Source: Opisthocomus hoazin
Taxonomy: Eukaryota; Chordata; Aves; Opisthocomiformes; Opisthocomidae
DNA: 64,000 bases
Direction of reading: 5' to 3'
NCBI RefSeq assembly: GCF_030867145.1
Contig: NC_134433.1
Location: forward strand, 11,731,216-11,795,215
Below the pieces are notes generated by a model. It was not told where the DNA came from. It saw nothing but the letters and a program-made list of their open reading frames with translations, and searched no databases. The position numbers and the translations under genes are program-made. Below, piece by piece: positions 46,698 to 57,150 of the stretch (within the stretch, counting starts at the first letter, position 1; each line of letters opens with the position of its first letter).

Positions 46698-49600
46698 ATG
46701 GGCCCCTCTGCCCCGGCCCCCGGGCTGCCCGCGGGGAGGGTCCCCAGCCGGGGGGCACCCACCACCCCGCTGCCCTCTGGTCCCCCAAGGAGCCCCGGAG
46801 AGGAGCGGGAGGGCCCGGTGGAGGGCAGAGAGACGCGCCTGAGAGTGGTGCTGAGGTAAGGGGCGACGCGAAGGGCTCGGGGACGTGGTGGGGACCCTCC
46901 TGCCCGGGGCGGGGGGACAGTGGGGCTCCCGAGGGTCCCCAGGCAGCGACACCTCTGTGCCCCCATCCCCCTCTGCCATCAGGGTCCGGCCGCTGACCTG
47001 CACGGAGACGCGGCGAGGTGACCGGCGCGTTGTGCACAGCCTTGGCGATGGCACCGTCCACGTGAGCACCATCTCCCCACCGGGGTCCTGGGGGGTGTGG
47101 GGGCTGCAGCACCCCCTGAGCCACCGCCGTCCCCGCGCCCAGGTGAGCGCGGCCAGGCACGATGCCACCTTCGGCTTCAGCGCCGTGTTCGACGCGGGCG
47201 CCTCGCAGGAGGCCGTGTTCGAAGGCAGCGGGATGAGGCAGCTGGTGGAGCTGGCGGTAGACGGGTGAGTGCCGGCGAAGCCCCCCACGCTCCCCAGCCC
47301 TCCAGCCCACCCTGCACCCGTTGGGCCCTCGCCGGTGGGTCTGCGTTGCCAGAGCGGTGCCGGGAGGTGGCATCCCTGTGCCACCGCCTGGGGCCATGCC
47401 TGAGGCTCGGCATCTCCCCCAGCTTCTCCTGCACCGTCTTTGCCTTCGGGCAGACCGGCTCGGGGAAGACCTACACCCTGATGGGACCCCTCACCCAGGT
47501 ACAACGCCATCCCCCCACCCTGACCGGATCGTGATGGTGGGATGGGCTCTTCTCACCCGGTCACGGGCACCGGGGTGGCTGAAGCAGGTGGGTGGCCAAC
47601 ACGACCCGACCACTCACCCTTCTGGCACCTCCACAGGGCAAGGAGCAGCCGGCGGCCCCGGCGCTGCTGGGGCTGATGCAGAGGTCCTTCGCCTGCCTCC
47701 TGGAGCAGAGCCGCAGCCATGGCTCTGACCTGGCTCTCAGTGCCTCCTACGTGGAGATCTACAACGAGCAGGTAAGCGCCCGCCCGGCCGCGCAGCCCGG
47801 CCCCACTGGCACCCCGTGCCTCCGCTCCCCCGGTGCCTCCCCTCCACCGTACCCGCCAGGTCCAGGATCTGCTGAGCCCCGGGCCACCACGCTCTCTGCC
47901 CCTGCGATGGAGCAAAACCCGTGGCTTCTACGTGGAGAACCAGCTCAGCGTGGACTTCGAGAGCCTGGAGGCCATCACTGATCTGCTCCTGCAAGGTGCT
48001 GAGCCATGGGTGCAGGACAGGGCCATGTTCAGGGGGTGCCAGACCCGTTATGTGGGGACTCAGCCCCCCCAAAGACCATCCCCAGGGCTGGTGGGACTCC
48101 GATGGCAGCTCCCCGTCCTGCCGCAGAGCTCAGGCAGGCTCGTGCCTGGCAGGGGGTGGGCAGCGGGTGCTGTGCCAAGGCACGGGGTGTCATGCCCCCC
48201 TGCATCTCTCGATCCCCCCCTGGCAGGTTCCCAGAGGCGACAGACCTCGGCGCATGCCCTCAACAAGCACTCGAGCCGCAGCCACGCTCTTCTGACCATC
48301 CACGTCCACAGCCGGGCCGTGAGCGTGTGTTCTGCTCTCGGGGGATGTCTTGGGGGGGGCTGAGGCTCTCTGTGGGGGTGCAAACAGCCCCAGGGTACGG
48401 GGGGGGTAACATCCTCCTCCCCAAGGATGCGTTGGTGGGGCTGGGGTGAGCAGCAGGGAGCCAGATCCCAGACCCGGGGGTTGAGGCACTGCCGTGGGCC
48501 ACGGGGAAGGGGTGAGGGGGACCAGAGCATCACCCCCCCCAACGCAGGTCCCCCAGCCCAGCACCTGCCCCAGCAAGCAGGGCACGCTGTGCTTCGTGGA
48601 CCTGGCTGGCAGCGAGCGGGTGAAGGAGACCGGCTCCGGTGGGGAGCTCTCCGTGGAGGCCAACAACATCAACCGCAGCCTCCTGGCACTGGGTAAGAGT
48701 CGGGGGACCCCCCCCCTCGTGGGAACAGGAGCTGCTGGTCCCCGTCAGAGCCCCCCAGCACCCTCTGCGGCTCGTTCTCCGGCAGGGCACTGCATCTCCC
48801 TGCTGGCCAAACCCCGAGGGACGCGGACGCACATCCCCTACCGGGACAGCAAGCTGACCCGGCTGCTGGCCCGCTCCCTGGGCGGCTCGGGCGTCACCCT
48901 GATGGTGCGTGCGCGGAGGAGGCTGGGCAGGGGTGCGTGGAGACACGGGGGGCTGGGGTCTCGCCCCATGGAGGGGAAGGCTCAGGGGGGCTGGTGACCC
49001 CCTGGCTGGCAGCTCACCTGCAGCTCTTCTTCGTCGGCAGGTCGCCTGCATCTCCCCGTCCTCGCGCTGCCTCTCGGAGACGCTGAGCACGCTGCACTAT
49101 GCCAGCCGTGCCCGGAGGGTCACCACCAGGCCCCTGGCCAACAGGGTACAGCGGGCAGGGGCTGCGGGCAGGGTGCTCTGCCCTGCTGCTGGGACCCCCC
49201 TGAGCCACCCCCTCATGCTCCCAGGTGTCCCGGGAGAAGCTGCTGCACACCTTGGAGGAAGAAATCCGTGCCCTGAAGCTGGAAAACCTCTCCTTGCGCC
49301 AGCAGCTGTGCCTGCCGAGGAGCACGGAGGTCCTGGGACCCCCCATGAGGGTGGGGGAATGGACGGGCTGGGGGGGCAGGTACGGCCCCGCGGGGATGCA
49401 TCGCTCCCCTCTTGAAGGGCAGCTCCCATCGGAGGCAGCCCCAGCCTGGCCCAGCCTCTACGGCCTCTTGCGGGACTTCGTGGTGGAGAACAAGCAGCTG
49501 AGGTACGGGGGCACGCACAGGGCCCGTGAGCAGGGGCTGAAGGAGCTGGCGGGGCAGCCAGAGCCCCCGGCCGGGCAGCCCCCGTGTCACCCAGCCTCTC

Positions 49601-50861
49601 AGAACCCCCCTGGGGCTGGGCAGGGCTCGGAGGTTTGCCGGAGGCTGCCGATGCCCAGCCCTGCTCCCTCACCGCTCCCTAGGCAGCCCCGGCTGTCCCC
49701 AGACCCCGGCAGTGAAGTCCCAGCTGGCCCAGCCCACAGAGTCACCCGCAGCTCCTGCGACAGCTGGCCCCTGCTCCGGAGCACCCGTGTTCCCCCCGGC
49801 CACCCTGTGAGGCTCCAGCAGCCCGACGTGACACCCACCTCCGGGCCCTGGCTGCCGGTGAGCGTGGGGGTCCCAAGCTCCACAGGCAGCCCCGTGGGGG
49901 GCTGTGCCCACGGCAGGGTGAGGATGCACAAACCACCCACCCGCTGCTCTCTGCCCTCTTGCAGAAGCTGCCTCCCGCCTCTGGCCGCCCCGGCTGCCCC
50001 CAGTGCTGCCCCGGGCCAGCCGATGCCACCGCGTCCCAGGTATGGCCCCAGGGGTCTCTTCAGAGCCGGGGGGGGCACAGCGCAGCGAGCAGCCTGACCG
50101 CTCTGCTCGCCCCCAGGCACTGCCAGTCCCCCCTGAGGGAAGTGCCAGCGTCTTGCCACCCAGCCAGGAGGACACAGCTCTGCCCGGCTCCCGTCAGCTC
50201 CCCGGGCACCCCCACCCGCCTCCGGGGAAGCGGTGAGAGCCAGGGCCTGGGGCCACACTCTGGGCATCAGATGGGGTTGTGGGGGGCGTTGGGGCAGTGG
50301 GTCGGGGTCTGTTCACATGTCCTCACGGCAGGAGCCGGGGCAGGAGCAGGAGCTCATCTCAGCGGCACTCCCGGCAGCTGCCAGGCCCCGAGCGCTGCCC
50401 CAGCCCCGAGGCAAGGGTCATCCCTTCGGCACCGCCGTGGCCGGGATTGCCGGAGCCCAGAGGTGAGTGGGGTGGCTGGGGGGACACTGGGCAGCGCATC
50501 GGATGGGGTCCCTCGGGGATGGGCACCCATCCCAAGCCCAGCCACCCGTGCATGGGGCTGCGGACCTGATCCCGGGGACGCTGGAGACCTGACCCCCCGG
50601 CTCCCGGCTGGCAGCCGCTGGTGCCGTCCCTCTCTTCCAGTGGGAAGAGGCACAGGACTGGCTGGCGGAGCAGATCTGAGCAGCCTCAGCCACAGCCGCG
50701 CCGTGGATGGGGCCAGCGGCAGGGATCTGGCACAGCCCACGCATGGTCACTACACCTGGGGGGACGACCAGAGCGATCTCGGACTACAAGGACCGCACAG
50801 ACCCCGGGATGGATGGACAGATGGACAGCCTGCAGGGCGCTCGCAGTTTATTTCTGCCTAG
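46698..50861 (+). CDS. KIF12: KIF12-type kinesin motor protein
   Basis: This is a plus-end-type kinesin with an N-terminal motor domain. Seventeen exons fit in phase for about 696 residues: 46698-46855, 46983-47061, 47143-47264, 47423-47498, 47637-47771, 47860-47995, 48227-48318, 48548-48692, 48786-48904, 49041-49145, 49225-49350, 49423-49502, 49683-49857, 49965-50039, 50117-50232, 50332-50462 and 50641-50861. The motor is intact: RLRVVLRVRP, P-loop GQTGSGKT (about 128-135), NKHSSRSH (248-255), DLAGSE (284-289) and [13 protein letters not shown]. The closest family member I know is KIF12, sharing [20 protein letters not shown]-type sequence, GFYVE, GHCISLL and [11 protein letters not shown] coiled coil follows ([20 protein letters not shown]), then [16 protein letters not shown]. 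The tail after exon 12 is Pro-rich with an RS-like stretch and is poorly conserved, so exons 13-17 and the stop are less sure. An alternative frame in the last exon would stop near 50,680. Confidence 0.85.
50848..50853 (-). other. VTN poly(A) signal inside the kinesin's last exon
   Basis: Plus-strand TTTATT at 50,848-50,853 reads AATAAA on the minus strand, 47 nt past the VTN stop codon. It lies within the proposed last coding exon of the kinesin gene. If used, the VTN 3' UTR is only about 70 nt and its transcript end overlaps the kinesin exon. Confidence 0.65.
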
Positions 50862-50900
50862 CTAGGGGCTGCGCTGCCGGGCAGCTTGGTCGGGGCCCGC

Positions 50901-53900
50901 TCAGACGCTGTCCTCCCCGGGCTGCGGGCAGCCCAGCCAGTACTGGGCGATGGAGCGCGGGTAGCGGGGCTGCACCAGGTCCACGCGCTTGGTGCGCAGG
51001 TTGACGCGGTAATACTGGTCTGGGAGAGAGGGGAGATGGCTGTCAGGACTGCCTGCAGGGAGCTGCCAGCCCTCGCTGCCAGCCCCAGGCACCTTCCCAA
51101 CGCATCCTGGAGCTCGGGGACATCGCAGAGCGAGAGAAGACCTCCCCCCTGCCCCAGCAGCCCCAGGGGGTCCTGGTCCTGCATCTCTCCCAGATCCTGG
51201 CACCCCAGACTTACCTCCTACAAAGAAGTAGACGCTCTGGAGGGTCTCGCACTGGGAGCCCGACAGCCAGTCGCTTTCCACTCCCGCAGAGTCAGAGTCA
51301 TTTTTCAGCCAGCTCCAGAAACCCAGATGGAGTGACCGGTGGCTCTTGTACCTCTTGCGCTGGCGGCGAGACTTCCTTCTCCGGGGCTGCTGGGAGGCCA
51401 CGTAGATCCTGCCGGCCATGGCAGCGTCCAGCCGACTGGGCACCCCCCGCCAGTCTTTGCTGATGTATCGCGGGCGGCTCGCCCCGGCTGGCGAAGAGGC
51501 AGAGGGCGAGTGAGAAAGGCAGCAACGCGTGGGGGTGAGCTGAGCCCAGCCCCACAGAGCCCCCCACACCTGCTCTGAGACCCGCGGGGACGCTCCAAAG
51601 GATCCCAGCCTGGATGGGATGCGCGGCGGGGACAGATGCCAGGCAGAGCCGGGAGCAGCCCCTCTCCTCCCCCCTTGGCTGGGATCAGCCCTGCGCTGCT
51701 GAGCCCCCCTCTCCAGCTTTGCTTTCTCTCGCCCAGAGCTGCGGTTTTCCTATGGCATCTCCAGCTCCAGCGGGAATAAACTGTCTGCAGCAGCACCAGC
51801 GGTGCGAGGTGGCTGGTGACAGGCTCAGTGGTGCGGGGCTGGAAGGCTGGGATCTGGGATGCTGCAGGAGGTGCAGCCATGACCGGGGGGGGGGGTGGGG
51901 GGGTGTTTCCCTGCACAGCCCAGGCTCCTGCCCAGCATGGTGGCTCATCCAGCCTGCCTGCGCTCCCAGGCATCGCTCCCTCCTCCTGGGGTGCCTGCAC
52001 CCCTCACACCCCATCAGTACGGGCTGTACTAGCACCCGCCAGCCCTCTTCCCCAGGGCTGGCCCAGCCCTTACTCATCCTGCTGCCGAAGAGGATCTGGA
52101 AGACGTCCTCCCAGCTGTCGCGGTTCAGGAAGGCGTAGTGGTTGAACACGGCTGAGGGGGAGGACTTCTCGCAGTCGGCCTGCGTGGGCTGGTGGGCGAA
52201 GTCGTAGGACCAGTAGTGCTTGTCTAGAAGATGGTGCACAGGGCATTAGTGGGGGGCACGCACTCGGGGAGGGGGGGCAGCAGCTAGAGGGGTGGCCTGC
52301 CCACGGCCGCTGGTGCCGTGCTCTGCCTGGGAATGGGGGGCTGCACCCCTTACCCTTGAAGAAATAGACTCTCTCATTGCCATGGTAGCTGTGCGCAGGG
52401 AGGGCGAAGGCCGCGTCGACGCTGTTCGGGATGCCTTCGAAGCCCTCGGAGATGTCGCGTGGGTACCCGGGGTCCAGGGTTCCGTCGTCAAAGCGCCAGT
52501 ACTGGCTGCCCTGGGGGGTGCGGGACAGAGGGGGGTCAGGGGACTGGGTGCTGCATGCCCCAGGCATGGGTCTGCTGGGGTGAGTGAGCGGATGCTGGAA
52601 AACCCCGTGGTGAGGCTGTGGCAGTCCGGGACCCCAGACCACAGGGGTTTGGGGATATCTGGCAGCCCCTATGTGCACACATGCGTGGAGGGGGACAGGG
52701 TGGGTTGGGGAGCCACGCCGGCCACCCAGGGAGCACCCCCAGCAAAACAGCCAGGCTCCTGCCCACCTTGAACAGGTAAGTCTTGCCCTGGCAGTTGATG
52801 CGGGTGAAGGCTGCGTCGATGGGGCCCTCGATGCCCCAGACGTCACTGATGAGCTTGGGGTAGCCAGGCTGCACGCTTGTCTCGTCCAGCTCGTAGAAGT
52901 ACTTCCCTGAGGGGAGAGGGGAGGTGGGAGCGGCAGGAGGGACCACAGCCACCGGCGCAGGGTGACAGCGCAGCAGCGTGTCCCAGGCACCCGGAAAAGG
53001 TCCCCAAGGTACCTCGGAAAGCGTAAATGGAGCCGTTCTTCAGGTTGGTGAAGGCATCAAAAGGTTTCCCACTGCACAGCTCCTCAGGCTCCTCCACGGG
53101 TTCCTGCTCCTCAAACACATCTGGTGTGGTACTGGGCACCTGCTCCACCGGCACGTCCGTCAGCATCTCCTCGGGACCTGGCGTGGTCTCCAGCGTGGGC
53201 TGCGCCGGCAACAGCAATGTGGGCAGTTCTGTGGGGGCTGCCTCGGTGCTCTCTACCGTGCCCAGCTCGACGGTGAGGTTGTAGTCAAGGTAGTCGTCCT
53301 CCGGCAAGGCAAACACATCTCCCCGGGTCACTGTGGGAGGGAGCAGGTTGGTCCCTGGGAGCCCTGGGCTTCTCCCACGAGGTCTGGGTGCAGGAGCCGC
53401 TTGCTCCCAGGCAATACGGATTTGCACGGACCCCCAGGGCCCCACGCTGCAGGCAGCAGTGAGCCGGCTGCTGAAACCCCCTGGTGCTGCCGCACCCTGA
53501 GCACCAAATCCTGGTGCTGACTTCACCCCGCGGACACGGGTGGGTGCAGCTGACCCGGCACGGACCCCTCCAAGCCCCCGTGGCATGGGGCACCCGTGGC
53601 CACCCCCGCAGCCCCTGTCCCGGCCGGGAGGGCAGCTGTGGCACTGGTACCTTTGGCTTTGCAGACAGTGGAGTAGTCGCTGCAGCAGCTCTGGTAGTAC
53701 ACGCAGAGGGCGTCACACTGGCACTTGTGCTGCGCGTCGAAGCCACTGTCACAGCGGCCCTCGCAGGAGTCTGCAAGAGTCGAGAGTCAGTGCAGGACGA
53801 GGAACTCGGGGTGGGCAGTGGGGCCGGCACCTCCACCCCAGCCTAGCCCCGGGGGGTGAAAGCAAATGTGGCCATATCGCAGCTGGAGGAACCCCACCTC

Positions 53901-54310
53901 TCCATGGGTATCCCCCAACCCTGGGGGCTACAGCAGCACCTCTCCCCGCTCCCACCCAGGTCCTGCTGGGACAGGAGCCACGGACCAGGCTGTGCCGGAG
54001 TCCCAGCTCCACGCCAGCAGTCCGGCTGCAGGATGGCCAGGGATTCGCCCAGGCACCACCGATACCCGTGTGCTGCCTGCTTGCCTTCCTCCCATGCTGC
54101 GAGGTGTAGCCAGCATGGCCACAGCCACCACCCGGTCCCCTCCTCACCCTGCCTGCGCTCCCCAGCCCCTCCATCAGCCCAGGAGCTGTGCTTGCTCCAT
54201 CCCCACCCCAGCTGCGAGCAGGATCGGCTGGCAGCGGGCTCTGGCTCACCTTCAGCAGCACGGGTGGTGGCGAGGAGGGCCAGCACGAGGGCCGGGAAGA
54301 GGAGTCTCAT
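50901..54310 (-). CDS. VTN: Vitronectin
   Basis: Vitronectin is a secreted plasma and matrix glycoprotein that binds integrins, PAI-1 and heparin. Eight exons fit in phase and give 445 residues (human 478): 54310-54250, 53770-53651, 53330-53013, 52906-52767, 52510-52354, 52223-52074, 51487-51215 and 51019-50901. MRLLFPALVLALLATTRAAE is a signal peptide. The somatomedin B domain follows with eight Cys (DSCEGRC, KCQCDALC, YYQSCCSDY, VCKAK), then the RGD motif in VTRGDVF (63-65) next to acidic Tyr-containing EDDYLDYN. A Thr/Pro/Glu-rich linker precedes the hemopexin-like repeats (CSGKPFDAFTNLKNGSIYAF, GYPKLISDVWGIEGPIDAAF, GSQYWRFDDGTLDPGYPRDI). A basic heparin-binding stretch PRRRKSRRQRKRYK is at about 350-363, and the end is PRSIAQYWLGCPQPGEDSV. 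Confidence 0.97.
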
Positions 54311-57150
54311 CCTGGGCAGCCGGGAGCGCAGCCCTCCTGGACTGTGCGGGCTGGAGGGCAGCTGTGGCCGGGGCCCCAGCACCCACTGTTTGCTCAGCCT
54401 GCCCCGGCAGGAGAGAACAAACAGGCCAAGGTCAGAGCAGAGGGGAGAGGGGCAGGGACGCTCTCCCACCCAGCATCCCCCGCAGCCCACACCAAGCTGG
54501 GTGCATTTGGGGTGGGACAGAGGTCCCCATGCATGCTGGCAGCTCTGAGAGCTGCTGGCCGTGCCTTCACTGCCAGCGCCTTCCCGGCCGGGCTGTGGGC
54601 TGGGCACCAGTTCCGAGAACAGAGGGGACAGTGGGCCAGAGCCAGGAACCAGTTTGGAGGTTCTGCCACACTTATTTCATAGCAGACCTCACGCTATTAA
54701 AGCTCCCTGCCTCTGTCTCAAGGGGAGGTCATTTCCCAGCCCAGTCTTGGCAAGAGAAAAACCCTAACGAGAGGGGACAAGGGAGCAGTGCTCGGAGGGC
54801 AAAGCGAAAAGCCCAGGGCTTATGCTTGCCTGAAATGTCACTGTTTTGGAGGACTTGCTCACGGGATTTCAGCTCTCTCAATGTCAGCCAGGCCAGGCGC
54901 AGACCTGGGGAGCCCCAGGGCATGGCGTCTCGGGATGGGGCAGGAGCCACCTCTGTGCGCGGGGACCAGGGGCCAGAGGTGAGCGGCCGGGAGGGAGGGA
55001 GAGAGAGCGGGACCCCTCTGCACTTTCACTGCAGTAGGCAAACACAAGCCTGTGTGTTTTGCTCCCATCATTCCCTTTCCAGCCAATCTTTTTGGTTACT
55101 AATTAATGTTGACTCAGCTCTTTTCGGCAGCTCCTGATAACTCCGGGATATTTGTTTAATCAGGGGCAAGGAGCAAACGTGCACGAGGCTACAGAGATAC
55201 CGCCTCCGGCTCCACTGCCGTGGCACTGCTGGGGCAGGGGCTCCGTGGGGTCCGTCCCCGCCCCGGGGCAGGAGCAGCACCGCTCTGGGCTTTAATTGGT
55301 GACTGAGGATTTGGGGAGCAAAGAAGCGGAGCAGGGTGCCCGCTTCCCCCCGGGCCTCACCTCTGCCAGCTCGGTCACAGGCAGTTCCCGGCATCGGCTG
55401 CTCCCACCCTTGCTGGAAAGAGCTTTGATCTGGTGTTGAGAAAGGCATTTCCACTTGGAAAGCCCTGGTGAGCCACGAGCAGCCACCAGATGCGGGCTGT
55501 TGGGACAGGGCTGTTGGGGCAGGTCTTCTCCTGCAGCCCTGTCACCCCCTCCTTGCACCCAGCCTCAGCTGTGGCAGGGCTGGCGTCGTCCCCGAGTGCA
55601 AGCACCAGCCCAGCATTGCACTAAAGCTTCGTCCCGTCCCTGTTGAATCCAGGCTGAGGCACAAGTGCCCTGAGACGGTGCAGGCTTGCGGGGAGGCTGG
55701 GGGGGAGAAGGGCTGGGCAGTGTCTGAGCTGCTTTTGCTGATCGGCTGAGACAAAGCTCCCTCCTGCTGCTCCAGGCTCCTGACCACCAGCAACCGCAGA
55801 CCCACCAGGGCTCGGTGAGCCCTTCCCCGGCTGCTGTGCTCAAGGCACGGCAGGAGCAGAGCCCAGGAGAGGGGCTGGTTTGGGTAACGGGGCCCTGGGG
55901 AGCGCTTGCAGCCGAGGGCTGAGCAGAGCCAGCCAGGAGAGCTCAGGCGACCGGGCTGATCCCCCAGGGCAAAGCTGGGAGTCCCTCCCGTTCCCAGAGC
56001 CCAGGCTGCCGCTGCTGGAAATCCCTCTCAAAAAGCAAAGCAAAGCAAAACTAAAAGCAAAGCAAAGCTCAGCTCTCGGGGTTTGTCAGGACAAGTCTAA
56101 GGGAATGGTCTGAATTCTGCACACACACCCCCCCGCCCTGGAAGCAGCCTTCTCCAAGGTAGCAAACCCCTCTGCTCTGTATATCACAACAGCCCCTATC
56201 GTCACCCCCAGCTGAGAATAATTTATCAGGAAAAGCCTTACAGGTTCTGTGCCGAGCTTCTCCCACAGTACTGTGCTGCTCAGGTCGCCTTGTCCACCGT
56301 CCTTCGCTGTGAGCTAATGTCCCTTTCCTCCGTCTGCCCCTGCATAGTGGATGCAGAGGATTAAAAGCGACTCTGTCGCATCAAAACATCAACTTGAATT
56401 TAAGTCTCCGTCTGAGCTGGCAACAACCTGGTTTTGGAGCCAAGGATTTAAGCTCAAGCGTCCAAAGCATTTCTGCCCTGAGCACGTCTGGCCTGGAAAA
56501 AAGAAAATAAAAGGGACTCAGGCTGCCTCTGCTCTTTCTTTTGTCATGCAAATGCAGAGCCCACCCAGAAGAGAAACCCGGAATCTCTGCCACGAAAATG
56601 GAGCTCTTTACCCGCCCTGCACTGGTACCACCCGAGTTCAAAACACAGTGCCAGGATGGCCACAACCTCACCGTGAACACGGCCACGGCCACCACGGTGC
56701 CCGGCCCTTTCCTTCCACCCTGTGCCCCCTTCTCCGGTCGCAGAGGGTCCCGGCGAGACCTGCTGCAAAAGCGGCGTGGGGGTCCCTGCCTGGCGATGCG
56801 GGGGGACAACAGGTCCGCGGCAGCTCGGGCAAGGTGGGGGGGAGGGGGACACGGGCCATGGGGACGAGCTCAGGCTGGGCAGGGCTGCGGAAGGAGGGGT
56901 CTGGGGGATGCCGGAGCATCTGCAGCGAGGAGGGGGCTGCCGCTGCCCGGAGACGAGCCCCTCCTCGGAGAGGCGGTGCCTGCGCCCGGTGACATCAGCC
57001 CCCGAGGAGCCGGGATGCTGAGCCCGGCTCCGGGAAGGCGGCTCCCGCCACGGCTACCAGCTCCGCATCCCGGCTGGGCAGGGCGGGGAGGGGGAACCAG
57101 GTCCCCCCCGAGGGGCCGGGTCCCCGAGGATGCCGCGCTAGGAGATGCCG
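54311..57150. promoter_or_regulatory. VTN-SARM1 divergent intergenic region
   Basis: VTN (minus) and SARM1 (plus) start 2.8 kb apart and I recognise no coding exon between them. Near VTN, TGTTTGC (about 54,388) and ACAAACAGGCCAAGGTCA (about 54,416-54,434) resemble FoxA and HNF4/ERR-type liver sites. At about 55,095-55,110 there is an AT-rich TTACTAATTAATGTTGACTC block with HNF1- and AP-1-like cores. Positions 56,031-56,068 hold an (AAAGC)n run. From about 56,700 G+C rises toward the SARM1 start. The motif calls are by eye. Confidence 0.45.
56031..56068 (+). repeat. (AAAGC)n microsatellite
   Basis: AAAGC-type pentamers repeat about six times with interruptions. The repeat lies in the VTN-SARM1 intergenic DNA and nothing suggests a function. 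Confidence 0.8.

Noticed and set aside
44898-46966. Long minus-strand frames (366-396 codons) around SEBOX
   Set aside because: They are shifted or extended frames over SEBOX and the 42-bp repeat. Only the homeobox frame shows family conservation.
46251-47510. A 419-codon minus-strand open frame
   Set aside because: It is antisense to the first kinesin exons, is Pro/Gly/Arg low-complexity and crosses exon-intron borders.
49351-49422. Reading straight through from 49,225 to 49,502 as one kinesin exon
   Set aside because: The frame is open, but a GT at 49,351 and an AG at 49,421-49,422 fit conserved exon ends, and the 72-nt insert has no KIF12 counterpart. Retention remains possible since it is in frame.
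53866-55137. A 423-codon plus-strand open frame
   Set aside because: It runs antisense to VTN exons and upstream DNA, has no recognisable domain, and high G+C makes stop codons rare.
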